Source: Multifurca ochricompacta
Taxonomy: Eukaryota > Basidiomycota > Agaricomycetes > Russulales > Russulaceae
DNA length: 64,000 bases
Assembly: GCA_022496185.1 (NCBI GenBank)
Contig: WTXG01000018.1
Coordinates: forward strand, 1-64,000
Direction: 5' to 3'
The translations under genes were made by a program, and so were the position numbers. Positions within the stretch are counted from its first letter, which is position 1; each line of letters begins with the position of its first letter. The notes under the pieces were generated by a model. The model saw only the letters and a program-made list of their open reading frames with translations, ran no database searches and had not been told where the DNA came from. Positions 9,801 to 22,385 of this stretch are shown here, in pieces.

Positions 9801-12536
9801 CGATACCTCAAGCCCTACGCTGTGGCGCCAGTAGTGTGGGACCCTAGTGCCATGATTAAGCCCCCCGTGCTTCTTCGCGGGATACTGCGGCCGTACCAGC
9901 AGGCAGGTCTAGAATGGCTCGCTAGCATCCACACGAGGAACCTAAATTGCATTCTCGCCGATGAGATGGGGCTTGGGTGTGTTCCATTTTTTTCTGTTTT
10001 AATTCGGCAAATCGCTGATTCGTATTCAGTAAAACCATCCAGACCATCGCTCTCTTGGCTCATCTGGCGTGCGACAGGGGCATCTGGGGTCCGCATTTGA
10101 TTGTCGTGCCAACCAGTGTTCTCATGAACTGGGAGATGGAATTTAAGAAGTTTCTTCCTGGATTTAAGGTCCTCGCGTACCATGGTACGTCCAAGCGACG
10201 GAAGGAGTTGCGTCAAGGTTGGTATGACAAGTTTCACTTCAACGTCTGCATTACGTCGTACGCGCTTGCAAGCCGCGACGCTCATGTTTTCAAGCGGAAA
10301 CCGTGGTACTATATGATCCTGGACGAGGCTCACATGATCAAGAACTTCAAGTCACAGCGATGGAATATCTTGCTGATGTTTCGCTCGTTTCGCCGGCTAC
10401 TCCTTACTGGTACCCCGTTACAGAACAATTTGACAGAGTTGTGGGCACTGCTCAAGTTTCTGATGTCTGGAACGGACTTTGCGGATCGCAAAGAGTTTGC
10501 AGAGTGGTTCGCAAGTAAGTCGTAATGGTGCTATAGACATGTAGCAAACTCATTCCCGCCGAAAACTAACAGATCCACTGGAGCAAGCCGTTGAGATGGG
10601 AACCACTCTGGATGATGAAACTCAGAAGCGCGTCGCCAAGCTTCACACTGTCTTACGTCCATACCTACTGAGGCGCCTCAAGCGGGATGTGGAGAAGGAA
10701 CTTCCTAGAAAATTTGAGCACCCTGTGCTTTGTCCACTCTCCAAGCGTCAACGATTTCTCTATGATGAATTCATGTCGCGCGCACAGACACGCAGCGATT
10801 TGGCATCGGGGGTGTATCAAAAAATCGCCAACATCCTTATGCAACTTCGCAAAGTGTGCAATCACCCCGATTTATTTGAAGTGCGACCCATTGTCACGTC
10901 CTTCACAATGAACCGCTCGGTGATTGCCGATTTTGAGGTCAAGGAATTATTAGTCCGACGACGCCTCTTGCAGGAACGAGACGAGTATCATGTTAACCTT
11001 GATCTCCTTGGCTTGCGATTTATAGAGCGACAAAACACTTCGCTAATCGCCAGCCTTGAGACACGCCGCCTGGATGGGACATCCTCTCTCCCCTTCATCT
11101 CGGAATCACTCGGAGAACCCCCTTCTTGCGACGTTCGCACAATTGAGGGCTACAGAAAGTACCGCGCGTACAAGGAACGGGGGACCTCTATCGCGCGTTG
11201 GACGCATATCGGCTATCTCAATCGCTTGCGTTGTAGTGGCTCACTAATCTATGGTAGCGAGCTGATTGCGAAGGTTCGACAGTGCAGCCGCCCATTATTG
11301 CCTGCTTCTGTTCGAGACACCTCAGCACACCATTTGGACACCGTCCTTACAATCCGCACGGTTATTAAGTCATACGAAGCACGCGCAGAGGAGATGGCAC
11401 CCGTAGTCAACACATTTGCTTGTATCACACCACCAGTAGTGGCACTCGATCTGGCTGGATGCGTTCTCGCTGGAAAAGAAGAGCCAGTCCTTGCACTCTC
11501 TTCTGACGTGCAATTTGATATGGTTCTTCACAAGCCGAGCGTAAAATTACAGATTGCCTTCCCGGACCTTTCTTTGCTGCAGTATGACTGCGGCAAACTC
11601 CAGGAACTTGCACGACTTCTACGAGAGCGCAAAGCCGGCGGCCATCGTGTTCTAATCTTCACACAGATGACGCGAATCCTGGACATTCTTGAACAATTTC
11701 TGAATTTTCACGGCTACCTGTACCTCCGCCTGGATGGCGCCACGCGAATTGAGGATCGACAGTACATCACGGAGCGCTTCAATGCCGATGCGCGCATCTT
11801 TTGTTTCATCTCCTCGTCCCGCTCCGGCGGTGTTGGTATCAAGTGAGTGTAATCCAAAGACCAGACGCGCGATGCTTACTCGTTCGCAGCCTGACGGGCG
11901 CCGACACAGTCATTTTTTATGACAGCGATTTCAACCCTCAGATGGATCGGCAGTGTGAAGACAGGTAGGCAGCCCTTTTCCACGGGGAGCTGAGTAAATC
12001 AGCGCTGATGACGGCGCTTCAGGGCACATCGGATCGGGCAGATTCGCGACGTGCACATCTACCGCTTCATATCTCAGCACACGGTGGAAGAAACAATGCT
12101 TCGCAAGGCGAATCAGAAGCGCTCCTTGGACGATCTTGTCATCCAGAAGGGTGAGTTTGATTGGCGCTCGCTGTTTCGTGGCACGAACGGCGACACCATC
12201 ACGCGCGCCTTGGAGGACTTTGCGGATCATGAGGACGCACACGCCGCGCGCATCGCAGCCCAGGAAGCTGGTGAGCTTGAGGGCGCCGACGCAGCGGATT
12301 TTGGGGAGGAGGCTGGAACTGTCATGCGCGAGGGAGCGGCGGCCGTCCCGGTAGCAATGGCCTGTGACGAGTCCTCAGGTCCTCCTGAAGATGGTGAGCC
12401 TGAAGAAGAGCCGGAGGATGAAAACGTGGCAGATGAAGACGGAGGTGGCGAGGAGGATGAGGGCGGAACTACCGTCGATTACATGCTCATGTTTGTGCGC
12501 CTTGACTACGATTTCTTCAAAGATTGGCGACTGTAG
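6879..12536 (+). CDS. SWR1: SWR1-type chromatin remodelling ATPase
   Basis: Nine exons are read: 6879-7133, 7223-7279, 7366-7401, 7458-8696, 8781-9976, 10030-10514, 10573-11842, 11890-11964 and 12023-12536. Phases all agree and give 1708 residues. Swr1 exchanges H2A for H2A.Z in nucleosomes. The HSA region (LVIAEWKKAVF joined to HIREQERLKREEEE) ends near residue 560; an acidic stretch follows. The ATPase starts near 896 (LRPYQQAGLEW), with Walker A DEMGLGKT, DEAH in LDEAHMIKNF, and SGTDFADRKEFAEWF, a Swr1-type signature. Lobe 2 begins RRLKRDVEKELPRKFEHPV, then a long insert separates it from GGVGINLTGADTVIFYD and QCEDRAHRIGQ, the split-ATPase arrangement of the INO80/SWR1 group. The tail is acidic. 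Unlike genes further right, no frameshift is seen. Confidence 0.95.
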
Positions 12537-13268
12537 AGTGTTTTTTCTTTCCTCTCCTCTTCCAGATGACTTGTATAATGATGTTAGTGATGTGTTGTAT
12601 TTACTACTCATATAATGTCTCACCCAACTCCACTTACTTATACATTCACTTAGGGTAAGTCCCTGGCCCCTGTACTCTGAACAGAACTGGTGTACTTAAA
12701 ACAGGGTCGACCCCCGACCCTATTTTGGGGCTGTATAGAAAAGTAGATTCCTTGCCCATTGCCCAAATGCATGAAGTTCTCCCTAATGACCTTGCTCAAC
12801 AATTCACTAAGCTTGCTTGATTGACACAATAGAACAAAACTGACAAAGATAGTAGTACAGACATGATGACTAAGGGTGGGGCCTAAATAGGAAGGAATGA
12901 CCTGGAAATCATGGTACTGCCTGCTGTGCTATGTTAAAGCAGCTTCCATGGGATAGCCTCCACAAAGCCACAAAGACAGGGTCAGCAGATGAGCAGACCC
13001 TGAGATACACAATATTGGACCTTAGGGCGAAGGGAAGCAGAGTGAAAGTAAGCCACCTCACTGACTGCATTTAAAGGTCCCATGACATTGTCTACCCTGG
13101 CAGCCCATTGTGGAGACCAGTAATCCTGGGCATGTCTTCACAAATTGGGAATTTGGTGTGCTTTGCACGTGAGGCTATGGGACGTCAAGCCTTGGGGTGT
13201 GTATCCGACCCTGGTGCAAACTTGCAAGGACCGCTTAGGAGAGTGGGGGCAGTGCACACCCATCTCTC
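12537..13268. other. Spacer between convergent genes, no gene seen
   Basis: This 0.7 kb lies between SWR1 and the convergent homeodomain gene. It contains no conserved open frame. Its composition differs slightly from the flanking exons, and segments such as GGGTCGACCCCCGACCCTATTTTGGGG are locally palindromic, so it may be decayed repeat DNA. I could not identify termini or target duplications. Confidence 0.4.
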
Positions 13269-14536
13269 TTAAGATTCAATATCTTTTAACATCTCCGGAG
13301 TGAGCCCAATCCGCGCATACTGGCCACGTCGGGTGTTCTGCAAGAATCGTTCTATCCTAGTGTATGTAGACCCATACGCCTCGTCGAGGTCACGCAGTGT
13401 ACGTGGTGTACGAGCAGGTGATTGTGATGACAAAGGTGGCCTCATTGTTGTCACAGGCTCACTGCCCCTGATTTTCTGCCTGTTTTCAGGCTTCGATGGG
13501 CCGGCTTCCTGTGTGAGCACGTTTGGAAGGGCACCCAGTGAGGTGAATGAAGTCGGGGGGGACTTAGAATGAGAATGACGCTCAGATGGAGGTGGAGATG
13601 GAAACAGATTTGCTGCAGGTCTACACTGGTCACATGGGACCAGCTGGCTTGGCGTCGTATTTGAAGAGCCTTGCATGACATGCAGCTGGGGACACTGCGC
13701 GCAAGGATCAACTGTGGAAATTGGTGTGGGGAGCCGACCAACGCCACTTCCGCTGGGGATAATGTTTGTATCGACAGATAGTAGGCTAGGTCGATGGTGC
13801 ATCTGTGCATGGTAGACTGGCGCCTTTCCGTGCACCGGTTCCGGTGATATTGATCCGACAGGAGTAGGGAGGTGGGCATGGGAATCAGATTGTGCGTCAA
13901 ATTGGTCTATGTCCATGTCATCGTTGCCTGTAGCATTTGGCGACGAATGTTGCTGAACATGTCCCCACCCAACATGGGTGTTTCCCAAACACGCGACGCG
14001 CCAATTGATAAAATTTTCCACATGTTTTATATCCACTCCAAAGTGGCTCGCCAAAAGTTCCTTGTGTTGAACTGTCATGTGCGGTTGTTCGAGGAGCATA
14101 TTGTGAAGACGATTCAATGCATCTGCAGAAAGTGATGGCCACACTACGTATACAATGAGTTTCTAGCACTGAGAAGCGTGTGATTGGATAAATGACCATA
14201 CTTTCTCGGGCTAAACTGGTCGTTGGATCTAGCAATGTATTCGGGACATCTTCAAATCCCCCTCTCCGGTCTTTTCTTAGTTCCTGACGACGGTGTGTGA
14301 ACCAACCATTAAGCTTTGCTATGCTGTATTCCGGGTCTGTCTCTCGTACTTGATGCAACATTGCACTTTTTTGTTCTCTGGTCGGGAAATGGCAGCCGCT
14401 TGCAAAAGCTCCTGATGCACAAGAATGAGTTTCATGATTAAGGAATTGCCTAGGGTAGGCTCACTTGATAGAACTTCACGACCTTTGTGAGATAACCTCA
14501 CTGACTTCGCGAGCACATATGGGCCATCATATGAAC
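13269..14536 (-). CDS. Protein with two homeodomain-like regions, 5' end uncertain
   Basis: Three exons are supported on the minus strand: 14536-14465, 14411-14202 and 14143-13269, with phases that join. The first homeodomain-like region includes FPTREQKSAMLHQVRETDPE and ends with NGWFTHRRQELRK, where WF.HRR is the recognition-helix signature. The second follows at once: MWPSLSADALNRLHNMLLEQ, then HFGVDIKHVENFINWRV. The rest is low complexity (Pro, Ser, and CAQC/CDQC pairs) and ends LTPEMLKDIES. This suggests a DNA-binding regulator. No in-frame ATG is visible before 14536; an acceptor CAG at 14537-14539 suggests a further upstream exon, or the start is lost. Nothing marks it as a mating-type HD gene. 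Confidence 0.6.
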
Positions 14537-15098
14537 CTGAGGAAGATGAGTACTATGTTTTGTGTTGGAGAGGGTTAAACTCACTCATTACCTGAGCTAC
14601 CCCTGGGGGGTTTGGAGGGAAGGTTAAGAGGGGGGGGTTAATAAGATAAGAACGGATTGTAGGGTGGCACTCTGACTCCTCTTTAAATGAAAGACCCAAG
14701 GGCAATGTTGAGTCATCAAGTCACCAGACCCCCAAATTTTTTAGGGTACTTTCCATTAGGGGACCATCCAAGGAGATTCCCTCTATTGTCTATTGCTCAA
14801 GACAAAGACAAAGACATACTCAACAGGAGGCGGGAGGCGGAGACCCGCAGGCAGTCCGGTTGCTTACGGGGCGGAGCAAGAACGGAGCGGCCAGTGGATC
14901 ACTCGACATGAGATGAGAGACATTTCACATGCATCCCTCCGCACTTTCCGACCGACCGCCCGCCCGCCTGCAACAATCGCGGGGCGGGGTCAAAATATAT
15001 AAGATGCGCTCCGAGCCTCGACCGACCCTCTTTCAAAGCGTGATTGAGCTAGAAGTTAGTCTGATCTCTTTTTCCCTCAACTTTGCATCTTTGGCAAC
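14537..15098. other. Divergent promoter region between homeodomain gene and SFC1
   Basis: No complete gene. It contains a run of eight G (within AAGAGGGGGGGGTTAATAAG near 14629) and GC-rich blocks near 14830-14880 and 14950-14990. AAAATATATAAGATGC near 14992-15006 looks like a TATA box, about 100 bases before the SFC1 start codon. The missing 5' end of the homeodomain gene may lie in the left part. Confidence 0.4.
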
Positions 15099-16379
15099 AT
15101 GTCGAGGGCATCCGGGGACAAGAAACCTGTTGGTTTCGGGACGCACATTACCGCTGGAGGTATAGCAGGAGCCATGGAAGCAGTGCGTTGTCTCGTCTCT
15201 TTGCATTTCCTTGATTCTGAAATCATTCTTACGACGACGATTACAACCACGACACAACGATCCAGCTCTGCTGCCAACCTCTTGATACCATCAAAGTGCG
15301 CATGCAGCTTTCTAAATCCGGAATTACCCCAGGAGTGTGTATCCCCGTTCTCTTTCATTGATGGTACGCGTTAATGTACGAAATATACCATCATTGCATA
15401 GACCAAACCCCGCGGCTTCATTGCCACGGGTGCCATGATAGTACGACGCGAGACGCCTCTCGCATTGTACAAGGGTCTTGGCGCTGTGCTATCCGGCATC
15501 GTTCCGAAGATGGCAATCCGATTCGCTAGTTTCGAGACGTACAAGGGCTGGCTTGCCGATCGTGAAACCGGGAAAACCTCCATTGGTAATATTTTCCTGG
15601 GTGAGTCCTCATCCGAGACCCTTTGAAGATGTTGCACCTATTCTCAAGGTTTTCTTTAGCTGGCCTTGGTGCAGGTGTCTCAGAAGCTGTCTTGGTAGTG
15701 AACCCTATGGAGGTTGTCAAGATCCGTCTGCAGGCTCAAATGCACTCCTTGGCTGACCCGCTGGAGATACCGCAATACCGCAATGCAGGCCACGCAGTGT
15801 ATAAGATCGTTCGCGAGGAAGGATTCTCTGTTCTATATCGTGGCGTGACGCTTACTGCCCTCCGGCAAGCGACCAACCAAGGTGAGTTATCAACATGTGC
15901 GGACATAATCGATGCGAGCTTACGACGGCGCAGGCGCAAATTTCACTGCTTATCAGGAACTAAAGAAATTTGCACAAAGAAAACAGCCAGAACTGGCAGA
16001 CCTTCCGACTTACCAACACATGATCATTGGTCTTATATCCGGTGCCATGGGACCATTTTCCAACGCGCCGATAGACACTATAAAAACCCGTACGTTATCA
16101 GTCTCGCCGGCCTAGTTCCGCCGTCACATTCTGAGGATGTATTCAGGGTTACAGAAGGCCACATTTCCTGCGGATACGTCAGCGATCACTCGCATCACTT
16201 CGATCGCGTCCGATATGTGGCGACAGGAGGGTGTGCATTCTTTCTACAAGGGTATCACCCCACGAGTCTTGCGTGTCGCTCCAGGGCAGGCTGTTGTTTT
16301 CGCGGTTTACGAGCGTGTGCGGCGAGTCATCGAACGTGTCAAAGAGGTTTCAGACGAGGACGACAGGTACAGCGAATAA
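15099..16379 (+). CDS. SFC1: Mitochondrial succinate/fumarate carrier
   Basis: Six exons are read as 15099-15182, 15266-15334, 15402-15600, 15660-15881, 15934-16089 and 16147-16379, giving 320 residues, close to the 322 of the yeast carrier. The three mitochondrial carrier repeats each show the PxDxxKxR-type signature (QPLDTIKVRMQ, NPMEVVKIRLQAQ, APIDTIKTRLQ). The stretches YKGLGAVLSGIVPKMAIRF, VSEAVLVVNPMEVVKIRLQ and ITPRVLRVAPGQAV are closest to Sfc1/Acr1, which swaps cytosolic succinate for mitochondrial fumarate during growth on two-carbon compounds. It sits in the inner membrane with six helices. The last intron is the only one with a choice of acceptor; the acceptor at 16146 restores the KTRLQKAT reading. 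Confidence 0.92.
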
Positions 16380-16742
16380 TGTATTTCCTACACGGACAGC
16401 GTATCGATGTTATCACATCATTGTACATTATACCACCCATTAAGTGTGTCCCAACCAGCAAGGTCAAATTGGGCTGCGTACGTTCGGTCAGGGGGGGAGG
16501 TTTAAAGAGTCTGTGTGAGATCTGTTTTATTTATGAAACATTCCCATTCCTAACCCCCAACTCCTGAGTCATATACCACCGTGGGTGTGGGTGAGAGCCC
16601 TTATTCCCCTCCTTGGTTCTTAGCGCCCGCGCCCAACTACCTACACTACCTACCCCCTGCTTCATCCCCAAGCATATCACCCGACTTTTCTGGAAGCAGC
16701 CTAAAAACAGTCCAACAAAACAAAAGACAAGGGTCAAGAATC
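16380..16742. other. Spacer between SFC1 and FSH genes
   Basis: About 0.36 kb with no conserved frame. The end is pyrimidine- and A-rich (CCTACACTACCTACCCCCTG, then AACAAAACAAAAGACAAGGG) just before the start codon of the hydrolase, as usual for fungal leaders. Confidence 0.4.
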
Positions 16743-18119
16743 ATGTCCGACTCGGGCTCTTTCGCACCGAAGGTTCTTATGTTGCATGGGTACGTTACAC
16801 GGCGACGGGGTGACTCGTCGACTGGCGCACTCTCTGCTTCTCGCGCATGACTTTTTTTTTGCATCAAGTTGATGGGCTTCTCCGCAGGTACAGTCAAAAT
16901 GCGAGCATCTTTAGCAAACGTGTGAGTCCATCACACATCCACGCTGTCAATTGATCATCATATGATATGAGCTTCTTAGCTTGCCGCGCTCCGAAAGAGC
17001 TTAGGCAATGACCTTGAGTTTGGTGCGCGGCGACCGCACTATCTCGAGACTGCTGCCACCTGATGGCCTGTCTCTCTCGAAAAATGACGCAGTGTTTGTT
17101 GACGCCCCCCACGTGTTGCTACCCGTTGATTTGACCGGGCACGGTACTACTTCCTTGGATACATTCGGGGCTGTGGAAGCATCCGCAACATCCGAGGACC
17201 CAACCCTCAAGCCTCGGGGCTGGTGGAGGACTGACCCAACGCGCACCCGCACAGACGGGCTCGAGGAGAGCCTCGCACATCTCCGGGACATTCTGAACGG
17301 GCAGCGATTCGAAGTATGTTATCGAAGTCTCGAGATGAGCTGATCCCTCGATGCTAAAGTTCTCTTCTTTGTAGGGTGTCTTCGGCTTCAGGTGAGCCTT
17401 CCCTGGTCAGGGAAATATTTTGCACGCAACGATCTGATCCCCGCTTACATGCTTTTTTCTGGGGTTATATCCCTATTTCCAGTCAGGGTGCGGCAATGGC
17501 GGCCATGCTCGCGGCTCTTGTGCGGAAATTTCTTTTCGACCCAGCAGAACGTCTTCGGCGGCTAATAGATGATGAAATATTGCGTAGCTTGAGCGGCCGC
17601 ATCTTCATTCAACGTTCCTCGTAGATGGCGAACCTCTACACCCGCCCTTGTACGTCATGCATCCTGGCTTCGTGTTATGCTATTACTGATCTGCTGCCAT
17701 GGCGGCGGACTCACACAGTAAATTTTGTGTTGCGGTGTCTGGATTCAAGATGGCTGGACCACTCTCAGCTGCCGTCTTTTCGGAAGGATATGCGACCCCT
17801 ACTCTACACGTTCTGGGAAAGAATGATATTCTCGTTATAGAGGAGCGCTCTCGGGCGCTAATTGATGTCTCCGCTGGAAAACGGGTGGAGGTGCACGATG
17901 GAGGTGCGCTTTGACGGAGCCACTCCTCCGCACATTCACTAAGTGGTCCCTTCAAATTTCACTCGCACTGTGCCTAAAGGTCACTTCGTTCCATCGAAAG
18001 CGAGTTGGCGGGCATTCCTCAAGGCGTACATGCTCAATCCAATGGCTGGTATTCCTGGCCCTGGCCAGTCCTCGGTGTCGCAGCCTGGGTCAGGTGCGGT
18101 CACGCCGCTTACAGGTTGA
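16743..18119 (+). CDS. FSH-family serine hydrolase
   Basis: Nine short exons are read: 16743-16789, 16888-16921, 16980-17022, 17093-17313, 17375-17391, 17483-17519, 17588-17649, 17719-17903 and 17980-18119. They give 261 residues, in the range of the family. The order fits the FSH/OVCA2 alpha/beta hydrolases: VLMLHGYSQNASIFSKR at the N terminus, FVFVDAPHVLLP, the nucleophile elbow GFSQGAAMAAML (Ser in GFSQG), VSGFKMAGP, then HVLGKNDILV with the Asp and GGHFVPS with the His. Substrates are unknown; yeast Fsh1-3 are esterases. One exon is only 17 bases (17375-17391) and spans the nucleophile turn. Confidence 0.9.
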
Positions 18120-18804
18120 TGCGTTAGAGAGAGCAAGTACATAGCGCTTGCCAAGAGGTGACGTTGTGGCTTTCAGGATTACGATATGATGGAACTAGAA
18201 TTCAAGGGTTTCGGTATAGTAAGTATGTGTTGGGTGGAGGATATCTTGATCTGGTATGGAAGATATGGAAATAGCTAATAACGATCTGTTTTTACTTGCC
18301 CTGTTGAAGGGCCAGAGGTGAGACTTGAGAAGGTTGATACCTCAGCTGGTCTGACAACTGATACACGGGTCATATATTACGCCTGCCGACGCCACAAACG
18401 GGCTTGTCATTTAGCGCACATTTTTGCCTTTCAAGTAAGGAGAGACGACAATGCTCTAAGCCATGCCTACAATCGTATGGTGAGTTGGACCATGCGGGGG
18501 GTGGGGAATATTGTGTGATGAGCCGCGATTGTCTCTCGTGCCTGGTGAAGATGATAATCTCTGTGTGTTCTTCTAGAATCTTGATAAGGATCACATCACA
18601 GTCACAGTAGAATCTCATTGTGACAAGGAGTGTGACTTAATATTGTGACAGTGACTAGTAACGCTTGTTGAAATACAGCTTATTGAGTTGAGAAAGAGAG
18701 TGACGACCCTTTTCTCGAGAGAAGAGCACAAAAACCACAAACCACAAACCACAAACTCTCTCCCTCTAAACCTCTTCATCCTGACGCGTCGCTTTCTTTC
18801 CACC
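18120..18804. other. Spacer between FSH and transportin genes
   Basis: No gene recognised in about 0.7 kb. A short A/C repeat (ACCACAAACC three times, about 18733-18752) lies before the start codon at 18805 and belongs to the promoter or leader of the transportin gene. Confidence 0.4.
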
Positions 18805-21800
18805 ATGAACGTTTGGTCACCACAACAACAAGACCTTGATGAAATTTTAACAACCATCTACGAATCTACCAGTTCTACAAATCAATCCGTCCAGCGTGCT
18901 ATAACCCACGTGAGTTCATCGTTCATTCCTTTCATTCATTCATTTTCATTGACTTGACTTGACTTGACTTGACCACAATAAAAGAAACTTAACAATTTCA
19001 CGCACGCGTCTGACTACATCGCCTATCTTGCCTATATCCTCTCCGCCCTTACACAACAAGAGGATCGTATCAGGACCATCGCCGGTTATCTTCTCAAGAA
19101 TAATGCTCGCCTTGTCCTCCGTGGATCCCCGGAGGTCGTTGCATTCGTCAAAGCTGCTATCTTGCATGCATTCAGGGATCCAAGCGACATGATTCGCAAT
19201 GCTGCCGCTCAGGATATTGTTGCATTTCTTGGCATTCTGGAACCGAAAAATTGGCCTGAATGTCTATTGTTACTTGTCAATCAACTAGATGACCAAGATC
19301 AGGTGCACCAAGAGGTGTGTCTTCTCATCCAATCTTTAAATCCTTTTCCTCCCCTCCCCCCCACCCCTCGGATGCTACTGGACTTGCCTCATATCCTACT
19401 AAAGCCAATTCGGCGTCTCTCCTGGTTATGCCGGGCGGGAAAGCCCCCTCCCACGCCTGACTACCTTGAGGCGTCCGAGAATGCCCTTGACACTTGAATT
19501 ATAGACTCCCTCTTAAAGAGGGTTGCCGTTATACGACTTCAGGAAGCGGGGTGTCGCACTTCGCCACCAAGTGATCTTGCACGGAAAGACGATTTTTCAG
19601 TCAGCGCCGCTGCCGCCGCCCCTTGCTTTCTATTTTATTTTATAATCCAGCTGCTTGCTACCACGTCTGCACGCCGAAGATTGCCGATCACTGAAACTTT
19701 TTTCTATCTTAGGCTGCCTTCAACGTGCTCGAAAAGGCTTGTGAAGATTATCCCAGGAAGCTCGATGTCGAAATAAATGGGTCCTTTCCGCTCAACTTCA
19801 TGGTTCCAAAGTTTATCATGCTCACCGAGCACCCGAATGCTAAGATTCGCTCGCATGCTGTGGCATGCCTGTCCTACTTTGTCCCCATTAACGCGAATGC
19901 CCTTTATGCCCATATCGATACCTTCATCGCGTGTCTTTTTAAGCGAGCCTCGGATGAGGAGCCCCAGGTTCGCCGCCATGTCTGCCAAGCCCTTGTACTC
20001 CTACTTGCCTCGCGCCCCGACAAGCTCTTGCCAGAGTTGACAAACGTTGCCGAGTACATGCTTTTCTCGACGAAGGACAAAAATGAAGTTGTCGCTCTAG
20101 AGGCATGCGAATTCTGGCTAACCTTTGCCGAGGACCCAGAACTCGCCCAGTATCTCCATCCGTTACTTCCTCGCGTGGCACCAGTCCTTCTCGACTGTAT
20201 GGTTTACAGTGATGACGATTTACTTTGGCTCGAGGGTGACGAGGAGGATGATGCTGCCGTGCCGGACAAGGAGAGCGACATTAAGCCCCGTCACTATGGG
20301 GGCAAGTCACACGGTTTCGAACGCGAAGGTGACACCTTGGTTGCGTCCGACGCGCCGAAAAAGGTGGGGGCGTACGGCGAGGAGCAGTTCGATGGCGACG
20401 ACGACGAATTTGAAGATGAGATGGACGACGATGACTTCGCGGACGAGATGTCTACCGAATGGAACCTTCGTAAATGTGCGGCGGCGGCGCTTGATGTACT
20501 TGCCGTGCGCTTCTCCTCGGACCTTCTGAATGTCATGCTTGAACCCCTCAAGAACAAGCTCTGGAATACTGATTGGCTCCAACGCGAGAGCGCCATTCTT
20601 GCACTTGGCGCTATCGCCGAAGGTACGTGCGACCAAACGTCGCAACCACACACTCACCAATGGGCGTTATCAGGTTGTATCGAAGCTGTCGAACCGCACC
20701 TGCCAATGTTAATACCGTACTTGATTCAGTCATTAAATGATCCTAAGGTTTGCCTCAATCTCATACGTGAATTTCATCCCCTGATGCCATCATTTGGTGT
20801 AGCCACTCGTCAGGTCGATTACGTGCTGGACGCTTGGGCGATATGCCAGCTGGTGTACTGCGGGCACCACTGAAGATCACAAGGCGCAGTTCTTTATTCC
20901 TACTATGGAGGGCGTACGTATATCTTTTTTTCAACGTGGTTCCGTGCTTCTGTGAAACATGTATTAATGTGTCCCAGCTTCTTCGCATGGTTCTGGATAA
21001 CAACAAGCGCGTGCAGGAAGCGGGTTGCAGCGCTTTCGCAACCCTTGAGGAGGATGCAGGGGCTGGGCTCGCGCCTTACCTTGAGCCCGTCCTACGTAAC
21101 CTCGTGTTTGCTTTCGACAAGTATCAGCACAAGAATATGCTCATTCTCTATGATGCTGTCGGCACGTTAGCGGACGCAGTGGGACCTGCCCTGCAGAACC
21201 CCATGTACGTGGAGATATTGATGCCGCCGTTGAACAGGAAGTGGTCGAAGCTTAAAGACGATGATGAGGACCTTATTCCGCTTTTGGAGGTACGGATAAC
21301 CCGTTGAAGTGATAGCCCACAACCCTCACTCCTTACATCTCCAGTGCCTGGCATCTGTCACTATCGCCATGGGTTCTGCTTTCCTTCCGTACTCGGGCCG
21401 GTTTTCGAACGTTGCGTCAACATCGCGCGAACGTCCATCGTACAGTACCAGACCTGGCAGCAGAATCCTGAGCTCGACGAACCGGACAAAACGTTCCTTG
21501 TTGTTGCCCTGGATCTACTGTCCGGCTTGACTCAGGGCCTTGGCATGGCGCTCAAACCTTTCATCGAAAGCAACCAACCAGCATTCTTCCAACTACTCGT
21601 CCTATGTTTAAAGCATCCACAAGCGCCAGTCCGGCAGTCCGCCTACGCCCTTGTTGGTGATCTCGCCATGGCGTGCTTCCCACTTCTCCGGCAACATATG
21701 CCGCAGGTCATGCAGGAGCTTATTCTTCAGCTTGATCCTGAACCGAAGGTCGAGTTCATCTCCGCGTGTAATAACGCGGCGTGGTCTGTGGGCGAGGTGG

Positions 21801-22385
21801 CGCTGCGTTACGGTCGCGGTAAGTATTCTTTGGTATGCAACCTCTCTCTTTGGTTGACTCGTCATCTTTTTGCAGACGAACCTGAATTTTCACAATGGGT
21901 AGAGCCGCTGATTTCTCGTCTTGTGCCCCTCCTGCTTCATCCAAAAGCACCTCGCAGCCTGCATGAGAATGCCGCGGTATCCATAGGGCGTATCGGACTT
22001 ATGCATCCACGCATGGTCGCACCTGTTCTGCCGGACTTCGCTCAGGCATGGTGCCAGGCTCTGTATGAGATCCGCGATAATGAAGAAAAAGATTCGGCTT
22101 TCCGTGGGCTGTGCACTCTCGTTCAGGTGAACCCCATGGGCATTGCCAAGGTACGTTGATTTGCGAGACATCAATAATTCCCTCGTCGACGGATCTGGTT
22201 TATAGAGTTTGATGTGGTTCTGCAATGCCATCGTCCGCTGGAACCAACCGTCAGAGGAGCTCAACTCGATGTTCCAAGCGCTATTGACGGGTTTTAAGAC
22301 TCACGACCCGCAAGGTTGGGCTGCGCAGATGCAGACGTTCCCTCCCGTTATTCAAGAACGCCTGGCCCAGCGATACGGAGTTTGA
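18805..22385 (+). CDS. KAP104: Transportin (karyopherin beta-2), one apparent frameshift
   Basis: Nine exons are read: 18805-18909, 18985-19314, 19713-20622, 20674-20747, 20803-20913, 20978-21289, 21345-21818, 21876-22150 and 22206-22385. The product would be about 923 residues, like Kap104. It imports PY-NLS cargo such as mRNA-binding proteins into the nucleus. Signs of transportin rather than other importins: HEAT repeats throughout, the long acidic loop [19 protein letters not shown] followed by [18 protein letters not shown], and [19 protein letters not shown]. In exon 7 the frame changes between FLPYSG and PVFERCVNI at the GGG of 21395-21397; one extra base there restores both the family alignment and the exon phase (474+1). 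Intron 2 is unusually long (398 bases). Confidence 0.92.

Noticed and set aside
13269..14536. Homeodomain gene as a mating-type (HD) locus
   Set aside because: A mating-type HD locus normally shows divergent HD1 and HD2 genes, often near a mitochondrial intermediate peptidase gene. Here there is one gene with two domains and neighbours are SWR1 and SFC1.
16743..18119. FSH gene as dihydrofolate reductase
   Set aside because: FSH domains are sometimes annotated as DHFR-linked, but only the serine hydrolase elbow GFSQG and the Asp/His positions are present; no DHFR domain is found.
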